Below, in pieces: positions 36,395 to 45,194 of a stretch of DNA of 64,000 nucleotides. The notes beneath the pieces were generated by a model. That model did not search any database, was not told the origin of the DNA, and saw only the letters and a program-made list of their open reading frames with translations. Origin of the DNA: Sphingomonas sp. CL5.1 (GTDB lineage Bacteria; Pseudomonadota; Alphaproteobacteria; Sphingomonadales; Sphingomonadaceae); the NCBI RefSeq assembly GCF_013344685.1, contig NZ_CP050137.1, positions 996,001 through 1,060,000 of the forward strand, given 5' to 3'. The translations under genes were made by a program, and so were the position numbers. Numbering within the stretch: the first letter of the stretch is position 1; each line of letters starts with the position of its first letter.

Positions 36395-37651
36395 TTACTG
36401 ATTCATGCTCTCGAAGAAATCCTCGTTGGTCTTGGAATCCTTCATCTTGCCGAGCAGGAACTCCATCGCGTCGACGGTGCCCATCTGCATCAGGATGCGG
36501 CGCAGCACCCACATCTTGCTGAGCGTGCCCTTCTCGACCAGCAGCTCCTCCTTGCGGGTGCCGGACTTGCCGACGTCGATCGCCGGGAAGATGCGCTTGT
36601 CGGCCACCTTGCGATCGAGCACGATCTCGGAATTGCCGGTGCCCTTGAATTCCTCGAAGATCACCTCGTCCATCCGGCTCCCGGTGTCGATCAGCGAGGT
36701 GGAGATGATGGTGAGGCTGCCGCCTTCCTCGATGTTGCGCGCCGCGCCGAAGAAGCGCTTCGGCCGCTGGAGCGCATTGGCGTCGACGCCGCCGGTCAGC
36801 ACCTTGCCCGACGAGGGGACCACGGTGTTGTAGGCGCGGCCGAGGCGGGTGATGTTGTCGAGCAGGATCACCACGTCCTTCTTGTGCTCGACGAGGCGCT
36901 TGGCCTTTTCGATCACCATTTCCGCGACCTGCACGTGACGCGTCGCCGGCTCGTCGAAGGTGGAGGAAACCACCTCGCCGTTCACCGTGCGCTGCATGTC
37001 GGTCACTTCCTCGGGCCGCTCGTCGATCAGCAGCACGATCAGGAACACTTCCGGATGGTTATGCGAGATCGCGCGGGCGATGTTCTGCATCATGATCGTC
37101 TTGCCGACGCGCGGCGGGGCGACGATCAGGCAGCGCTGGCCCTTGCCGATCGGCGCGACCACGTCGAGCACGCGGCCCGACTTGTCCTTGATCGTCGGGT
37201 CCTCGATTTCCATCTTCAGCCGCTCCTCGGGATAGAGCGGGGTGAGGTTGTCGAAGTTCACGCGGTGGCGGACCCGGTCGGGGTCCTCGAAATTCACCGT
37301 GGAGAGCTTGGTCAGCGCGAAATAGCGCTCGCCATCCTTGGGCGCGCGGATCTCGCCTTCCACCGTGTCGCCGGTGCGCAGGCCGAACTTGCGGACCTGG
37401 TTGGGCGAGACATAGATGTCGTCCGGCCCGGCGAGGTAATTGGCCTGCGCGCTGCGCAGGAAGCCGAAGCCGTCGGGCAGCACCTCGATCGTGCCTTCGC
37501 CCATGATCTGGTCGCCGTTCTCGGCCTGGACCTTGAGGATGGCGAACATCAGGTCCTGCTTGCGGAGGGTGGAGGCACCCTCGACGCCAAGCTCCTCGGC
37601 CAGCTGAACCAGTTCCGCCGGAGTCTTCTTCTTCAAATCTTTCAAGTGCAT
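36395..37651 (-). CDS. rho: Transcription termination factor Rho
   Basis: A hexameric RNA helicase that ends transcription. 418 residues: an N-terminal helix bundle ([20 protein letters not shown]), an RNA-binding cold-shock-like domain (about 50-120, '[22 protein letters not shown]'), Walker A '[12 protein letters not shown]' and Walker B '[11 protein letters not shown]'. Complete. It is transcribed away from the proposed origin. The 165 bases upstream (37652-37816) form its leader, in which Rho autoregulation is commonly found in other bacteria; no hairpin stood out. Confidence 0.97.
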   Translation of the reverse strand: MHLKDLKKKTPAELVQLAEELGVEGASTLRKQDLMFAILKVQAENGDQIMGEGTIEVLPDGFGFLRSAQANYLAGPDDIYVSPNQVRKFGLRTGDTVEGEIRAPKDGERYFALTKLSTVNFEDPDRVRHRVNFDNLTPLYPEERLKMEIEDPTIKDKSGRVLDVVAPIGKGQRCLIVAPPRVGKTIMMQNIARAISHNHPEVFLIVLLIDERPEEVTDMQRTVNGEVVSSTFDEPATRHVQVAEMVIEKAKRLVEHKKDVVILLDNITRLGRAYNTVVPSSGKVLTGGVDANALQRPKRFFGAARNIEEGGSLTIISTSLIDTGSRMDEVIFEEFKGTGNSEIVLDRKVADKRIFPAIDVGKSGTRKEELLVEKGTLSKMWVLRRILMQMGTVDAMEFLLGKMKDSKTNEDFFESMNQ

Positions 37652-37816
37652 GTGTGGTATGTCCCGATGGGATCGGTAAGGGGAGAGGTAGCTCGGACGG
37701 CGGATAACGCTCGCGAACGATGCTGTAGGGAGGCGGCGGGACAGGACAGCCCCACCGTCGCGTCGACCTAGGAAGAGTGAGGCGTCAAGTCAAGCGGCGA
37801 TGCGGCCGCCTTTGCG

Positions 37817-38275
37817 TCAGAAGGGCCGCACGATCACCAGGATCACCGCCAGCATCGCGGCGATGGCGGGAATCTCGTTCATCATCCGCAAGGCGCGGTT
37901 GCTGATCGTCGGCTTGCCGCGCGCGAGCTTCTTCGAATAGCCCACCGCCCAGCCGTGATAGGCGGACAGCAGCAGCACGATCGCGATCTTGGCATGCAGC
38001 CAGCCGAGGCCGGGCGCCCCCGCGAGCAGCCCGAGGTTGATCGCCAGCATCGCACCGAACAGCCAGACGAGGATCATCGACGGGGTGAGGATGATGTTGC
38101 GCAGCCGCCGCTCGCGCTCCGTCCAGCGCGCGGCGTCGGCCGGGTCGGCCAGCCCTTCCTGATGATAGACCAGATAGCGCGGCAGCATGAACATCCCCGC
38201 CATCCAGAAGATGACGAAGATCACATGCCCGGCCTTCACCCAGTCATAGGCCACACCGAGGAAACCCGGCTCCAT
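37817..38275 (-). CDS. hemJ: Protoporphyrinogen IX oxidase HemJ
   Basis: An integral membrane enzyme of heme synthesis, used by many bacteria without HemG or HemY. 152 residues with four membrane segments. The family signature 'KAGHVIFVIFWMAGMFMLPRYLVYH' region contains the functional His (about 17) and the R-x-x-x-YH pattern. A second motif, 'WLHAKIAIVLLLSAYHGW', contains the conserved Lys. It lies 24 bases downstream of hemE on the same strand, a logical pairing in one pathway. Confidence 0.9.
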   Translation of the reverse strand: MEPGFLGVAYDWVKAGHVIFVIFWMAGMFMLPRYLVYHQEGLADPADAARWTERERRLRNIILTPSMILVWLFGAMLAINLGLLAGAPGLGWLHAKIAIVLLLSAYHGWAVGYSKKLARGKPTISNRALRMMNEIPAIAAMLAVILVIVRPF

Positions 38276-38299
38276 CCTGAATCTCCTGTCCCAGTCCCG

Positions 38300-39316
38300 C
38301 TACGAACGCACCCGCGCCACCAGTTGCTCGACATGAGCGATCGGCGTGTGCTGCCCGATGCCGTGGCCGAGGTTGAAGATGTGCGGCCGATCGCGGAATG
38401 CTTCAAGCACCCGGTCGATACCGCGCGTCAGCGCCGCCCCGCCGACCTCCAGCGCGATCGGATCGAGATTGCCCTGTACCGGAAGCCCGGCGGGCAGCAC
38501 CGCATCGGCCCAGGCCGGATCGACCGTCTCGTCCAGCCCGATCGCATCGACCCCGGTGCCGGCGGCATAGGCGGGCAGCTTGCCGCCAGCGCCCTTGGGG
38601 AAACCGATTACCGGGACATGCGGATGGCGTTCCTTCAGCGCCCGCACGATCGCGGCATTGGGGGCGATCACCCAGCGTTCGAACTGCTCGGGCGACAGGC
38701 TGCCGGCCCAGCTATCGAACAATTGCACCGCCTCCACCCCGGCCTCGATCTGGCGGGCTAGGTAATCGACCGTCATCGCCACGATCGCGTCCACGATCAC
38801 ATCGAACGCCGCCGGATCGCGATAGGCGAACATCCGCGTCTCGCCCTGATCGCGGCTACCCTGCCCGGCGACCATATAGGTGGCGACGGTCCACGGGCTG
38901 CCGGCGAAGCCGAGAAAGGTGGTTTCGGCCGGCAGCATCGCCCTGACGCGCCGCACCGTCTCATAGACCGGATCGAGCCGCTCCGCCGCCCGTTCGAGCG
39001 ACGCGAGCGGTTGCGTGGCCAGCGGTGGGACGAGGCGCGGTCCCTCGCCGGGGCCGAAGCTCAGTTCCTGCCCCAGCGCCCACGGCACCATCAGGATATC
39101 GGAGAACAGGATCGCGCCGTCGAAGCCGAAACGGCGGATCGGCTGCACCGTCACCTCGGCGGCGGCGGCCGGATCAGTGGCGAGCGCGAGGAATCCGCCC
39201 TTCTCCGTCCGTAGCGCGCGATATTCCGGAAGATAGCGCCCGGCCTGCCGCATCAGCCACATCGGCGGGGTCGCCAGCCTTTCCCCCTTGAGGACGTTCA
39301 GCAGGGCCTTGGTCAC
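38300..39316 (-). CDS. hemE: Uroporphyrinogen decarboxylase HemE
   Basis: Makes coproporphyrinogen III. 338 residues with the N-terminal 'PPMWLMRQAGRYLPEYR' (substrate-binding arginines), 'FSDILMVPWALGQ' and the C-terminal 'NLGHGIGQHTP'. The start is GTG at 39314-39316. HemE next to the chromosomal origin is a known alphaproteobacterial arrangement, as in Caulobacter. Confidence 0.96.
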   Translation of the reverse strand: MTKALLNVLKGERLATPPMWLMRQAGRYLPEYRALRTEKGGFLALATDPAAAAEVTVQPIRRFGFDGAILFSDILMVPWALGQELSFGPGEGPRLVPPLATQPLASLERAAERLDPVYETVRRVRAMLPAETTFLGFAGSPWTVATYMVAGQGSRDQGETRMFAYRDPAAFDVIVDAIVAMTVDYLARQIEAGVEAVQLFDSWAGSLSPEQFERWVIAPNAAIVRALKERHPHVPVIGFPKGAGGKLPAYAAGTGVDAIGLDETVDPAWADAVLPAGLPVQGNLDPIALEVGGAALTRGIDRVLEAFRDRPHIFNLGHGIGQHTPIAHVEQLVARVRS

Positions 39317-39620
39317 CGCGATGCGCTTCCTTCTTCCAATATAAGAGATTCAAGGAGGTTGTTGATGCAGTAGGCACGTGGGTTGCGGGGCTTATGCGCC
39401 GCTGCCGGAAATGCCAACAGCTTGACCGCGGGCGAGTCCGCGGATTCCCCCGGATTCGGGATTCGCCGTCCCCATGATCCACAGGCTGTTGAGGAACATC
39501 GCCGGCGTGGACCGGTTTGTGGACGAATCACCGCTTTTCCACGCCGCCGGTTGCGCCTTGGCGGGCCGGCACGGTTGCGCTAGCGCTTGTCCGCATGTTT
39601 TCCACAGGCTTGTTCCGGCG
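39317..39620. other. Candidate chromosomal replication origin (oriC)
   Basis: A 304-base gene-free stretch between divergent hemE and ppsR. It contains one full match to the DnaA box consensus TTWTNCACA (TTTTCCACA, 39598-39606), one 8 of 9 match (TTTTCCACG, 39535-39543) and weaker ones (TGATCCACA, 39475-39483; TGTGGACGA, 39518-39526). An AT-rich patch (TTCTTCCAATATAAGAGATT, about 39331-39350) could be the unwinding element. The gene order around it (hemE, ppsR, maf, aroE, coaE, dnaQ) is that of the Caulobacter origin region, and genes on each side are transcribed away from it. parABS is on one side. No dnaA gene is in the window. Confidence 0.8.
39598..39606 (+). promoter_or_regulatory. DnaA box, consensus match
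   Basis: TTTTCCACA matches TTWTNCACA at all nine positions. It is the strongest of several DnaA-box-like words in the hemE-ppsR gap and ends 14 bases before the ppsR start. Confidence 0.65.
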
Positions 39621-40451
39621 ATGGTGAGGCTTCACCTCCACCTCCTATCGGATTCGACCGGCGAGACGCTGGAGAATATCGCCAAGGCCGCGCTCGCCCA
39701 GTTCGACGATGTCGAGACGGTGCGGCATTTCTGGCCGATGGTGCGCACCGAGGCGCATCTCGATCGCATCCTCCAGGAGATCGCGCAGAATCCGGGGCTG
39801 GTCATCTATACATTGGTCAATCCCGCCACCCGTGGCGCACTGGAGCAGCGTTGCCAGGCGCTCGGCCTGCCGATGGTCGCGCCGCTCGACCGGGTGACCG
39901 ATGCGCTGTCGGACCTGCTCGGACAGCAGGCCAAGGGGCGGCCGGGCCGCCAGCACGCGCTCGACGCGGCCTATTTCGAGCGGGTGGACGCGATCCAGTT
40001 CACCATCGCGCATGACGACGGCATCGGATCGGAGGATTGGGAGCAGGCGGATATCGTCCTCGCCGGGGTCAGCCGCTCGTCCAAGACGCCGACGTCGATC
40101 TATCTCGCCAATCGCGGCTACAAGGTCGCCAATATCCCGATCGTGGTGGAAAGCCCGCCGCCGGCGACGCTCTACGCGCTGGAAAAGCCGTTGGTCGTCG
40201 GTCTCACCACCAGCGCCGACCGGTTGATCCAGGTGCGGCGCAACCGGTTGCTGTCGCTCAATCAGGCGCCGGAGACCGCCTATGTCGATCAGGAATCGGT
40301 GTCGAAGGAGATCGCCTTCGCGCGGCGCATGTTCACTGACAACGGCTGGCCGGTGATCGACGTGACGCGCCGCTCGATCGAGGAGACGGCGGCGGCGATC
40401 ATCTCGCTGTGCAACGAACGGCGCGGCGAACGGGAGGGCGCGGGCGAATGA
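39621..40451 (+). CDS. ppsR: PPDK/PEP synthase regulatory kinase-pyrophosphorylase (PpsR, DUF299)
   Basis: A bifunctional Ser/Thr kinase and phosphotransferase that switches PEP synthase or pyruvate phosphate dikinase off and on. 276 residues with the family start 'LHLHLLSDSTGETLENIAKAAL' and the nucleotide-binding motif 'GVSRSSKTPTSIYLA' (about 148-162). ATG 39621 is chosen; GTG at 39624 is possible. First gene to the right of the proposed origin; its stop overlaps maf (ATGA). The target enzyme is not encoded in the window. Confidence 0.92.
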   Translation: MVRLHLHLLSDSTGETLENIAKAALAQFDDVETVRHFWPMVRTEAHLDRILQEIAQNPGLVIYTLVNPATRGALEQRCQALGLPMVAPLDRVTDALSDLLGQQAKGRPGRQHALDAAYFERVDAIQFTIAHDDGIGSEDWEQADIVLAGVSRSSKTPTSIYLANRGYKVANIPIVVESPPPATLYALEKPLVVGLTTSADRLIQVRRNRLLSLNQAPETAYVDQESVSKEIAFARRMFTDNGWPVIDVTRRSIEETAAAIISLCNERRGEREGAGE

Positions 40452-41038
40452 AGCTGATCCTCGCCTCGCAATCCGCCTCGCGCCGCGCGATGCTGGAAGC
40501 GGCGGGCGTGCCGTTCGCGGCGCAGCCGGCGCATGTCGACGAGGCGGCGGCCAAGGCCGCGCTCGCTGGCCGATCCCCGCGCGATCTCGCCGACGCGCTC
40601 GCCGAGCTGAAGGCGCTCAAGGTGTCGCAGCGCGAGCCGCAGGCGCTGGTGCTGGGATCGGATTCGCTCGTCGCGCTGGAGGATGGCGCGATCCTCGACA
40701 AGCCGGAGAGCCGCGAGCAGGCCGCCGCGCATCTCCGGCGCATGTCGGGCGGACGGCACGAGATCGTCAGCGCGGCGGTGATCGCGGAGGGCGGCCGGGC
40801 GGTGTGGCGGCATGTCGACCGCGCGAAGCTGTTCGTGCGGCCGCTCTCGCCCGCGTTCATCGACGCGTATCTCGACGCCGAATGGCCGGCGATCGCAGGC
40901 TGCGTCGGCTGTTTCCGCATCGAGGGGCCGGGGGTGCAATTGTTCAGCCGGATCGAGGGCAGCCAATTCACCGTGCTGGGGATGCCGTTGCTGCCGCTTC
41001 TTTCCTATCTGCGTGAACGTGGAGTGCTGCTGGCATGA
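40448..41038 (+). CDS. maf: Maf family nucleotide pyrophosphatase
   Basis: A house-cleaning pyrophosphatase for modified or canonical dNTPs and NTPs. 196 residues with the family start 'LILASQSASRRAML' and 'LVLGSDSLVALEDGAILDKP', whose Asp and following region are catalytic. It overlaps ppsR and aroE by four bases each, part of an uninterrupted ppsR-maf-aroE-coaE run. Confidence 0.92.
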   Translation: MKLILASQSASRRAMLEAAGVPFAAQPAHVDEAAAKAALAGRSPRDLADALAELKALKVSQREPQALVLGSDSLVALEDGAILDKPESREQAAAHLRRMSGGRHEIVSAAVIAEGGRAVWRHVDRAKLFVRPLSPAFIDAYLDAEWPAIAGCVGCFRIEGPGVQLFSRIEGSQFTVLGMPLLPLLSYLRERGVLLA

Positions 41039-41847
41039 CGCGCCCTTATGCCGAGGTGATCGGCGATCCGATCGCCCATTCGAAATCGCCGCTGATCCAC
41101 GGCTTCTGGCTGGAGAAACTGGGGATCAAGGCGGATTATCGCGCCACCCATGTCCTGCCCGACGACTTGCCGCGCTATATCGCCGAGCGGCGCGACGATC
41201 CGGCGTGGCACGGCTGCAACGTGACGATCCCGCACAAGATCGCGATGCTCGATCTGGTCGACGATCCGGGCGAGGTGCGCGATTCGATCGGGGCAATGAA
41301 CACGATCGTGCGCGATTCGGACGGGCGGGTATTCGGCACCAATACCGACGCCGCCGGATTCTACGCGCCGCTCGCCGAGGTGGATCTTGCCGGCGCGCCG
41401 GTGGCGGTGATCGGCGCGGGCGGCGCGGCGCGGGCGGTGCTGTTCGCGCTGGCGCGGGCCGGGGTCGGCCCGGTTACGATCCTCAATCGCAACCCTTTGA
41501 AGGGCGCGGCACTGCTGGCGCGCTTCGGGCTGAAGGGCGATGCGTTGCCGTTGTCCGCCGCGCTCCCGCCGGCCGCCCTGCTGGTCAACACCAGCGCGCT
41601 GGGCATGACGGGCCAGCCGCCGCTGGAGGTGGACCTGTCGCCGCTGCCGGACGGGGCGATCGTCTATGATATCGTCTACGCTCCGCTGGAGACCGGCCTG
41701 TTGCATCAGGCCGAGGCGCGCGGGCTGGAGAGGATGGACGGGCTGGAGATGCTGATCGGGCAGGCGGCGATGGCGTTCGAATTGTTCTTCGGCCGCCCCG
41801 CCCCGCGCGTCCACGACGCCGAGTTGCGCGAGCTGCTGACGCGATGA
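41035..41847 (+). CDS. aroE: Shikimate dehydrogenase AroE
   Basis: NADPH-dependent reduction of 3-dehydroshikimate in aromatic amino acid synthesis. 270 residues with the substrate motif '[18 protein letters not shown]', '[11 protein letters not shown]' (catalytic Lys), '[10 protein letters not shown]' and the cofactor-binding '[15 protein letters not shown]'. Overlaps maf and coaE by four bases each. Confidence 0.95.
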   Translation: MTRPYAEVIGDPIAHSKSPLIHGFWLEKLGIKADYRATHVLPDDLPRYIAERRDDPAWHGCNVTIPHKIAMLDLVDDPGEVRDSIGAMNTIVRDSDGRVFGTNTDAAGFYAPLAEVDLAGAPVAVIGAGGAARAVLFALARAGVGPVTILNRNPLKGAALLARFGLKGDALPLSAALPPAALLVNTSALGMTGQPPLEVDLSPLPDGAIVYDIVYAPLETGLLHQAEARGLERMDGLEMLIGQAAMAFELFFGRPAPRVHDAELRELLTR

Positions 41848-42437
41848 TCCGGCTCGGCCTCACCGGCTCGATCGGCATGGGCAAATCGACCGTGGCGAAG
41901 CTGTTCGCCGAGGAGGGCGTGCCGGTGTTCGACGCCGATGCCGCCGTCCACCGGCTGCAGGGGCCGGGCGGTGCGGTGGTCGGGAGAATCGAGGCGCGCT
42001 TCCCCGGCACGACCGACCCGCGGGGAGTCGACCGCGAGAAGCTCGGCGCGGCGGTGCTGGGCGACGATGCGGCGATGAAGGCGCTGGAAGCGATCGTCCA
42101 CCCGGCGGTGGGCGCGGAGCGCGCGCGGTTCCTCCGCGACCATGCCGACGCGCCGCTCGTGCTGTTCGATATACCCTTGCTGTTCGAGACCGGCGGCGAT
42201 CGCGCGGTGGATAAAGTGGCCGTGGTCTCCGCCGCGCCTCATGTCCAGCGCGCACGCACGCTGGAGCGCCCCGGCATGACGCCGGAGAAGTTCGACGCGA
42301 TCCTCGCCCGCCAGACGCCCGATGCGGAAAAGCGCGCGCGCGCCGATTTCGTCATCCCCACCGATGTCCCGCTGGAGGAAACCCGCGCGGCGGTGCGTGC
42401 GGTCATCGCTTGCCTGTCGCGTCCGACAGGCCGATAA
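41844..42437 (+). CDS. coaE: Dephospho-CoA kinase CoaE
   Basis: Final step of coenzyme A synthesis. 197 residues with a P-loop [11 protein letters not shown] (about 7-17), '[11 protein letters not shown]' and '[15 protein letters not shown]', typical of the enzyme. It overlaps aroE by four bases and precedes dnaQ by 7 bases. Confidence 0.94.
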   Translation: MIRLGLTGSIGMGKSTVAKLFAEEGVPVFDADAAVHRLQGPGGAVVGRIEARFPGTTDPRGVDREKLGAAVLGDDAAMKALEAIVHPAVGAERARFLRDHADAPLVLFDIPLLFETGGDRAVDKVAVVSAAPHVQRARTLERPGMTPEKFDAILARQTPDAEKRARADFVIPTDVPLEETRAAVRAVIACLSRPTGR

Positions 42438-42444
42438 CGGGCGC

Positions 42445-43137
42445 ATGCGGGAAATCGTGTTCGATACCGAAACGACTGGCCTCAGCTTCTCGGGCGGGGA
42501 CAGGCTGGTGGAGATCGGCTGTGTCGAGATCTTCAACCGGGTGGAGACGGGGCGCACCTTCCACGCCTATTTCAACCCGGACCGCGCGATGCCGGCGGAG
42601 GCGTTCGCGGTGCACGGCCTGTCCGACGCCTTCCTTTCCGACAAGCCGCGCTTCCCCGAGCTGGTCGAGGCGATGCTCGATTTCATCGGCGACGCGCCGC
42701 TGGTCGCGCACAATGCCGGATTCGACTTCGGCTTCCTCAACGGCGAACTGAAGCAGTGCGGCCGTCCACTGGTATGTACGACGCGGATGGTCGACACGCT
42801 GACCATCGCGCGATCGAAACATCCCGGCGCGAAGCACACGCTCGACGCGCTCTGCTCGCGCTACGGGATCGACCGGTCGCATCGCGTGCTGCACGGCGCC
42901 TTGCTCGACGCGCAATTGCTGGCGCAGGTCTATGTCGAGCTGCTCGGCGGGCGGCAGATCGGGCTGGGGCTGGTCAGCGACGTGACGGTGGTCGCCGCGC
43001 AGCCGGCGCAGGTGCGGACGCCCTCGGTGGTGCGTCCCGCTCGCGCTTTTTCGGCAAGCGAGGCGGAACTCATCGCCCATGCCGCGTTCATGGGGAGGGT
43101 GAAGAACCCGATATGGGGGAGCGATGCGTCCGCGTGA
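42445..43137 (+). CDS. dnaQ: DNA polymerase III epsilon subunit (proofreading exonuclease DnaQ)
   Basis: A 3'-5' exonuclease of the replicase core. 230 residues; the three Exo motifs of the DEDDh class are visible: 'IVFDTETTGL' (about 4-13), 'LVAHNAGFDFGFLN' and 'HRVLHGALLDAQLLAQVY'. The C-terminal tail (about 175-230) should bind the alpha subunit. ATG 42445 fits the family N terminus. In Caulobacter this position is followed by secB; here hpf follows. Confidence 0.94.
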   Translation: MREIVFDTETTGLSFSGGDRLVEIGCVEIFNRVETGRTFHAYFNPDRAMPAEAFAVHGLSDAFLSDKPRFPELVEAMLDFIGDAPLVAHNAGFDFGFLNGELKQCGRPLVCTTRMVDTLTIARSKHPGAKHTLDALCSRYGIDRSHRVLHGALLDAQLLAQVYVELLGGRQIGLGLVSDVTVVAAQPAQVRTPSVVRPARAFSASEAELIAHAAFMGRVKNPIWGSDASA

Positions 43138-43192
43138 CGCAGATCCGGCGCGCGGGGTCAGGCCCGCCGTCGAAGCAAGTGGAGAGAAGAAG

Positions 43193-43777
43193 ATGGATAT
43201 CCGCGTTTCTGGTCATCAGGTCGCAACGGGCGGTGCGCTCAAGACCCATGTCGAGGAGCGTCTCCAGAGTATCGCGGACAAATATTTCTCCCGCGCCCTT
43301 TCCGCCGAGGTGACGTTCGGCAAGGGCCCGCGCGATGTGGGATTCACATGCGACATCGTCGCGCATGTGATGAAGGGGCTGGTGCTGAAGGGCCGGAACG
43401 AGGCGCAGGACGCGCACCTCGCCTTCGACGGCGCGGCCGGGCGGATCGAGACGCAGCTCCGTCGCTACATGCGCCGGCTGAAGGACCGCCAGGCCGACAA
43501 GGCGCTCGAGATGGCCGAGGCCAATGGCTATGACAATGCCGGCTATACGCTGTTCGCCGAGAGCGCGATCGACGAGGAGGCCAGCGAGGCGCCGCTGATC
43601 GTCGCCGAGACGCGCGTCGACGTGCCCGACGCCAGCGTGTCCGATGCGGTGATGATGCTCGACCTGCGCAACACGCAGGCGCTGCTGTTCCGCAATTCGG
43701 GCACTGGCGCCTATAACATGGTCTATCGCCGGGGCGACGGGACGATCGGCTGGGTCGAGCCGCAGCGGGCACGCTGA
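43193..43777 (+). CDS. hpf: Ribosome hibernation promoting factor, long form
   Basis: Dimerises 70S ribosomes into inactive 100S particles in stationary phase. 194 residues: an N-terminal ribosome-binding domain (about 1-105, 'MDIRVSGHQVATGGALKTHVEERL') and a C-terminal dimerisation domain ('EAPLIVAETRVDVPDASVSDAVMMLDL', 'LLFRNSGTGAYNMVYRRGDGTIGW'). ATG 43193 follows a GGAGAGAAG ribosome-binding site; the frame opens 69 bases earlier. ptsN follows after 17 bases. Confidence 0.94.
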   Translation: MDIRVSGHQVATGGALKTHVEERLQSIADKYFSRALSAEVTFGKGPRDVGFTCDIVAHVMKGLVLKGRNEAQDAHLAFDGAAGRIETQLRRYMRRLKDRQADKALEMAEANGYDNAGYTLFAESAIDEEASEAPLIVAETRVDVPDASVSDAVMMLDLRNTQALLFRNSGTGAYNMVYRRGDGTIGWVEPQRAR

Positions 43778-43794
43778 GGCAGCCGATTATCGAC

Positions 43795-44265
43795 ATGACC
43801 AGTGATCTGAGCGACCTGCTGTCGCATGACCTCATCCTCGTCGACGTCGTCGCGTCGAGCAAGAAGGCGCTGTTCCAGCATATCGCGGCGATCTGCGGCG
43901 GGGCGCTCGCGCTCGATCCCGCGACGATCGCCGCCGCGCTGGCGGAGCGCGAGCGGCTCGGCTCGACCGGCTTCGGCGGGGGCGTGGCCATCCCGCACAC
44001 GCGGATCGCCGGCGTGCCGCGCATCGCGGTGCTGGTCGCGCGGCTCGCCAAGCCGATCGACTTCGCGGCGGTGGACGATGCGCCGGTCGATATCGTCGTC
44101 GCGATGCTCTCGCCGCTCGACGCGGGGGCGGAGCATCTGAAGGCGCTGGCGCGCGTCTCGCGCCGGTTTCGCGATCGCGCCTTCGTCGACAAGCTGCGCG
44201 GCGCCGGCTCGCGCGACGCTTTCTATGCGCTGCTGACGGCGGACGAGGCGCGTGAGGCATCCTGA
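43795..44265 (+). CDS. ptsN: Nitrogen-PTS EIIA component PtsN
   Basis: Regulatory phosphocarrier of the nitrogen PTS, affecting potassium, nitrogen and envelope stress responses. 156 residues with the phosphorylated His in 'GGGVAIPHTRI' (His68) and 'STGFGGGVAIPHT' as family signature. hpf-ptsN is the common gene pair downstream of rpoN in other proteobacteria; rpoN is not present here. The end overlaps the next gene by 14 bases. Confidence 0.93.
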   Translation: MTSDLSDLLSHDLILVDVVASSKKALFQHIAAICGGALALDPATIAAALAERERLGSTGFGGGVAIPHTRIAGVPRIAVLVARLAKPIDFAAVDDAPVDIVVAMLSPLDAGAEHLKALARVSRRFRDRAFVDKLRGAGSRDAFYALLTADEAREAS

Positions 44266-44707
44266 GGGCGCGGAAGCGCATTTCCGCGCGCTCGAATCGC
44301 TTTATGCGGCGGCGCCGATCAACCGCTTCTTCGATTCGGCGCTGGAGATACCGGAGGCCGGCGTCGCCCGCATCCGCTTCACGGTGGACGAGCGGCATTT
44401 CCATGCCGGCGGCGCGACCCACGGCACCGCTTATTTCAAGATGCTGGACGATGCGGCCTTCTATGCTTGCAACAGCCTGGTGACGGACCGCTTCCTGCTC
44501 ACCACGCAGTTCAGCCTGCTGTTCACGCGGCCGCTGCCCGCCGGGCCGGTGGTGGCGGAAGGACGCTGGATCAGCGGCCACCGCCGCGTGTTCGTCGGCG
44601 ACGCGCGGCTGATCGACGCCGAAGGCGAGGAAGTGGCGCGCGGCACCGGCACCTTCATGCGCAGCCGCATCGCGCTCGCTGGCCTGCCGGGTTATCGTAC
44701 CGAATGA
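44252..44707 (+). CDS. PaaI-like hotdog-fold thioesterase
   Basis: A 151-residue hotdog-fold protein. 'HAGGATHGTAYFKMLDDAAFYACNSL' corresponds to the conserved helix region of PaaI/YiiD-type acyl-CoA thioesterases, and 'TTQFSLLFTRPLPAGPVVAEGRWISGHRRVFVGDARLIDAEG' to the following strands. The GTG start is within the end of ptsN; the DUF1491 gene starts within its stop (ATGA). The acyl substrate is unknown. Confidence 0.82.
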   Translation: MRHPEGAEAHFRALESLYAAAPINRFFDSALEIPEAGVARIRFTVDERHFHAGGATHGTAYFKMLDDAAFYACNSLVTDRFLLTTQFSLLFTRPLPAGPVVAEGRWISGHRRVFVGDARLIDAEGEEVARGTGTFMRSRIALAGLPGYRTE

Positions 44708-45033
44708 GCGGGCGGCTGCCCGCGCATGTGACGGTGGACGCGCTGCTGCGCCGGGTGAACGACGCAGGCGGCATCGCGGTGGTGCGCGCGCGTGGCGATC
44801 GGCAGGCCGGCGCGATTCTCGTCATCGACGAGCGCGAGGTGTCGGTGCTGGAGCGCGGAATCGGCCCCGATGGGGGCATCGCGCTGATCGAAACCGGTCC
44901 GTCGGCGGGGCGCGGGGAATCGCTCGACGATTATTGGCAGCGCCGCCGCCAGCGCGATCCAGACCTGTGGGTGGTTGCTCTGGATATCCCGCAGGCGAAA
45001 CGGTTCGCCGCTGAAACGATCTGCGATGATTGA
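44704..45033 (+). CDS. DUF1491 family protein
   Basis: A 109-residue soluble protein with the DUF1491 pattern ('LPAHVTVDALLRRVNDAGGIAVVRARGD', 'YWQRRRQRDPDLWVVALDIPQAKRF'). The family is nearly restricted to alphaproteobacteria and has no known function. It is coupled to the thioesterase gene by an ATGA overlap and is the last of hpf-ptsN-thioesterase-DUF1491. The 161 bases after it (45034-45194) hold no gene that I can support. Confidence 0.82.
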   Translation: MSGRLPAHVTVDALLRRVNDAGGIAVVRARGDRQAGAILVIDEREVSVLERGIGPDGGIALIETGPSAGRGESLDDYWQRRRQRDPDLWVVALDIPQAKRFAAETICDD

Positions 45034-45194
45034 CTCCGTTGCGTCGCACAAACACTAACCGCGCGTTCATGTTTCAGCGTTGTGCCGAGTGCGGGTGCGA
45101 TCCGTTCGGTGACGCAGTCGGGGGGGAACCCGGCCGGTCCTGTCCTTCGTGACGACCGCGCATCCGCGTCCCAACCGCCCATGTCTGTTGTTGA

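Noticed and set aside
45125..45151. Second EcfG-type promoter before the cell wall hydrolase (GGAAC followed by CGTG)
   Set aside because: The spacing is 18 bases and the -10 does not match CGTT, so it looks like chance.
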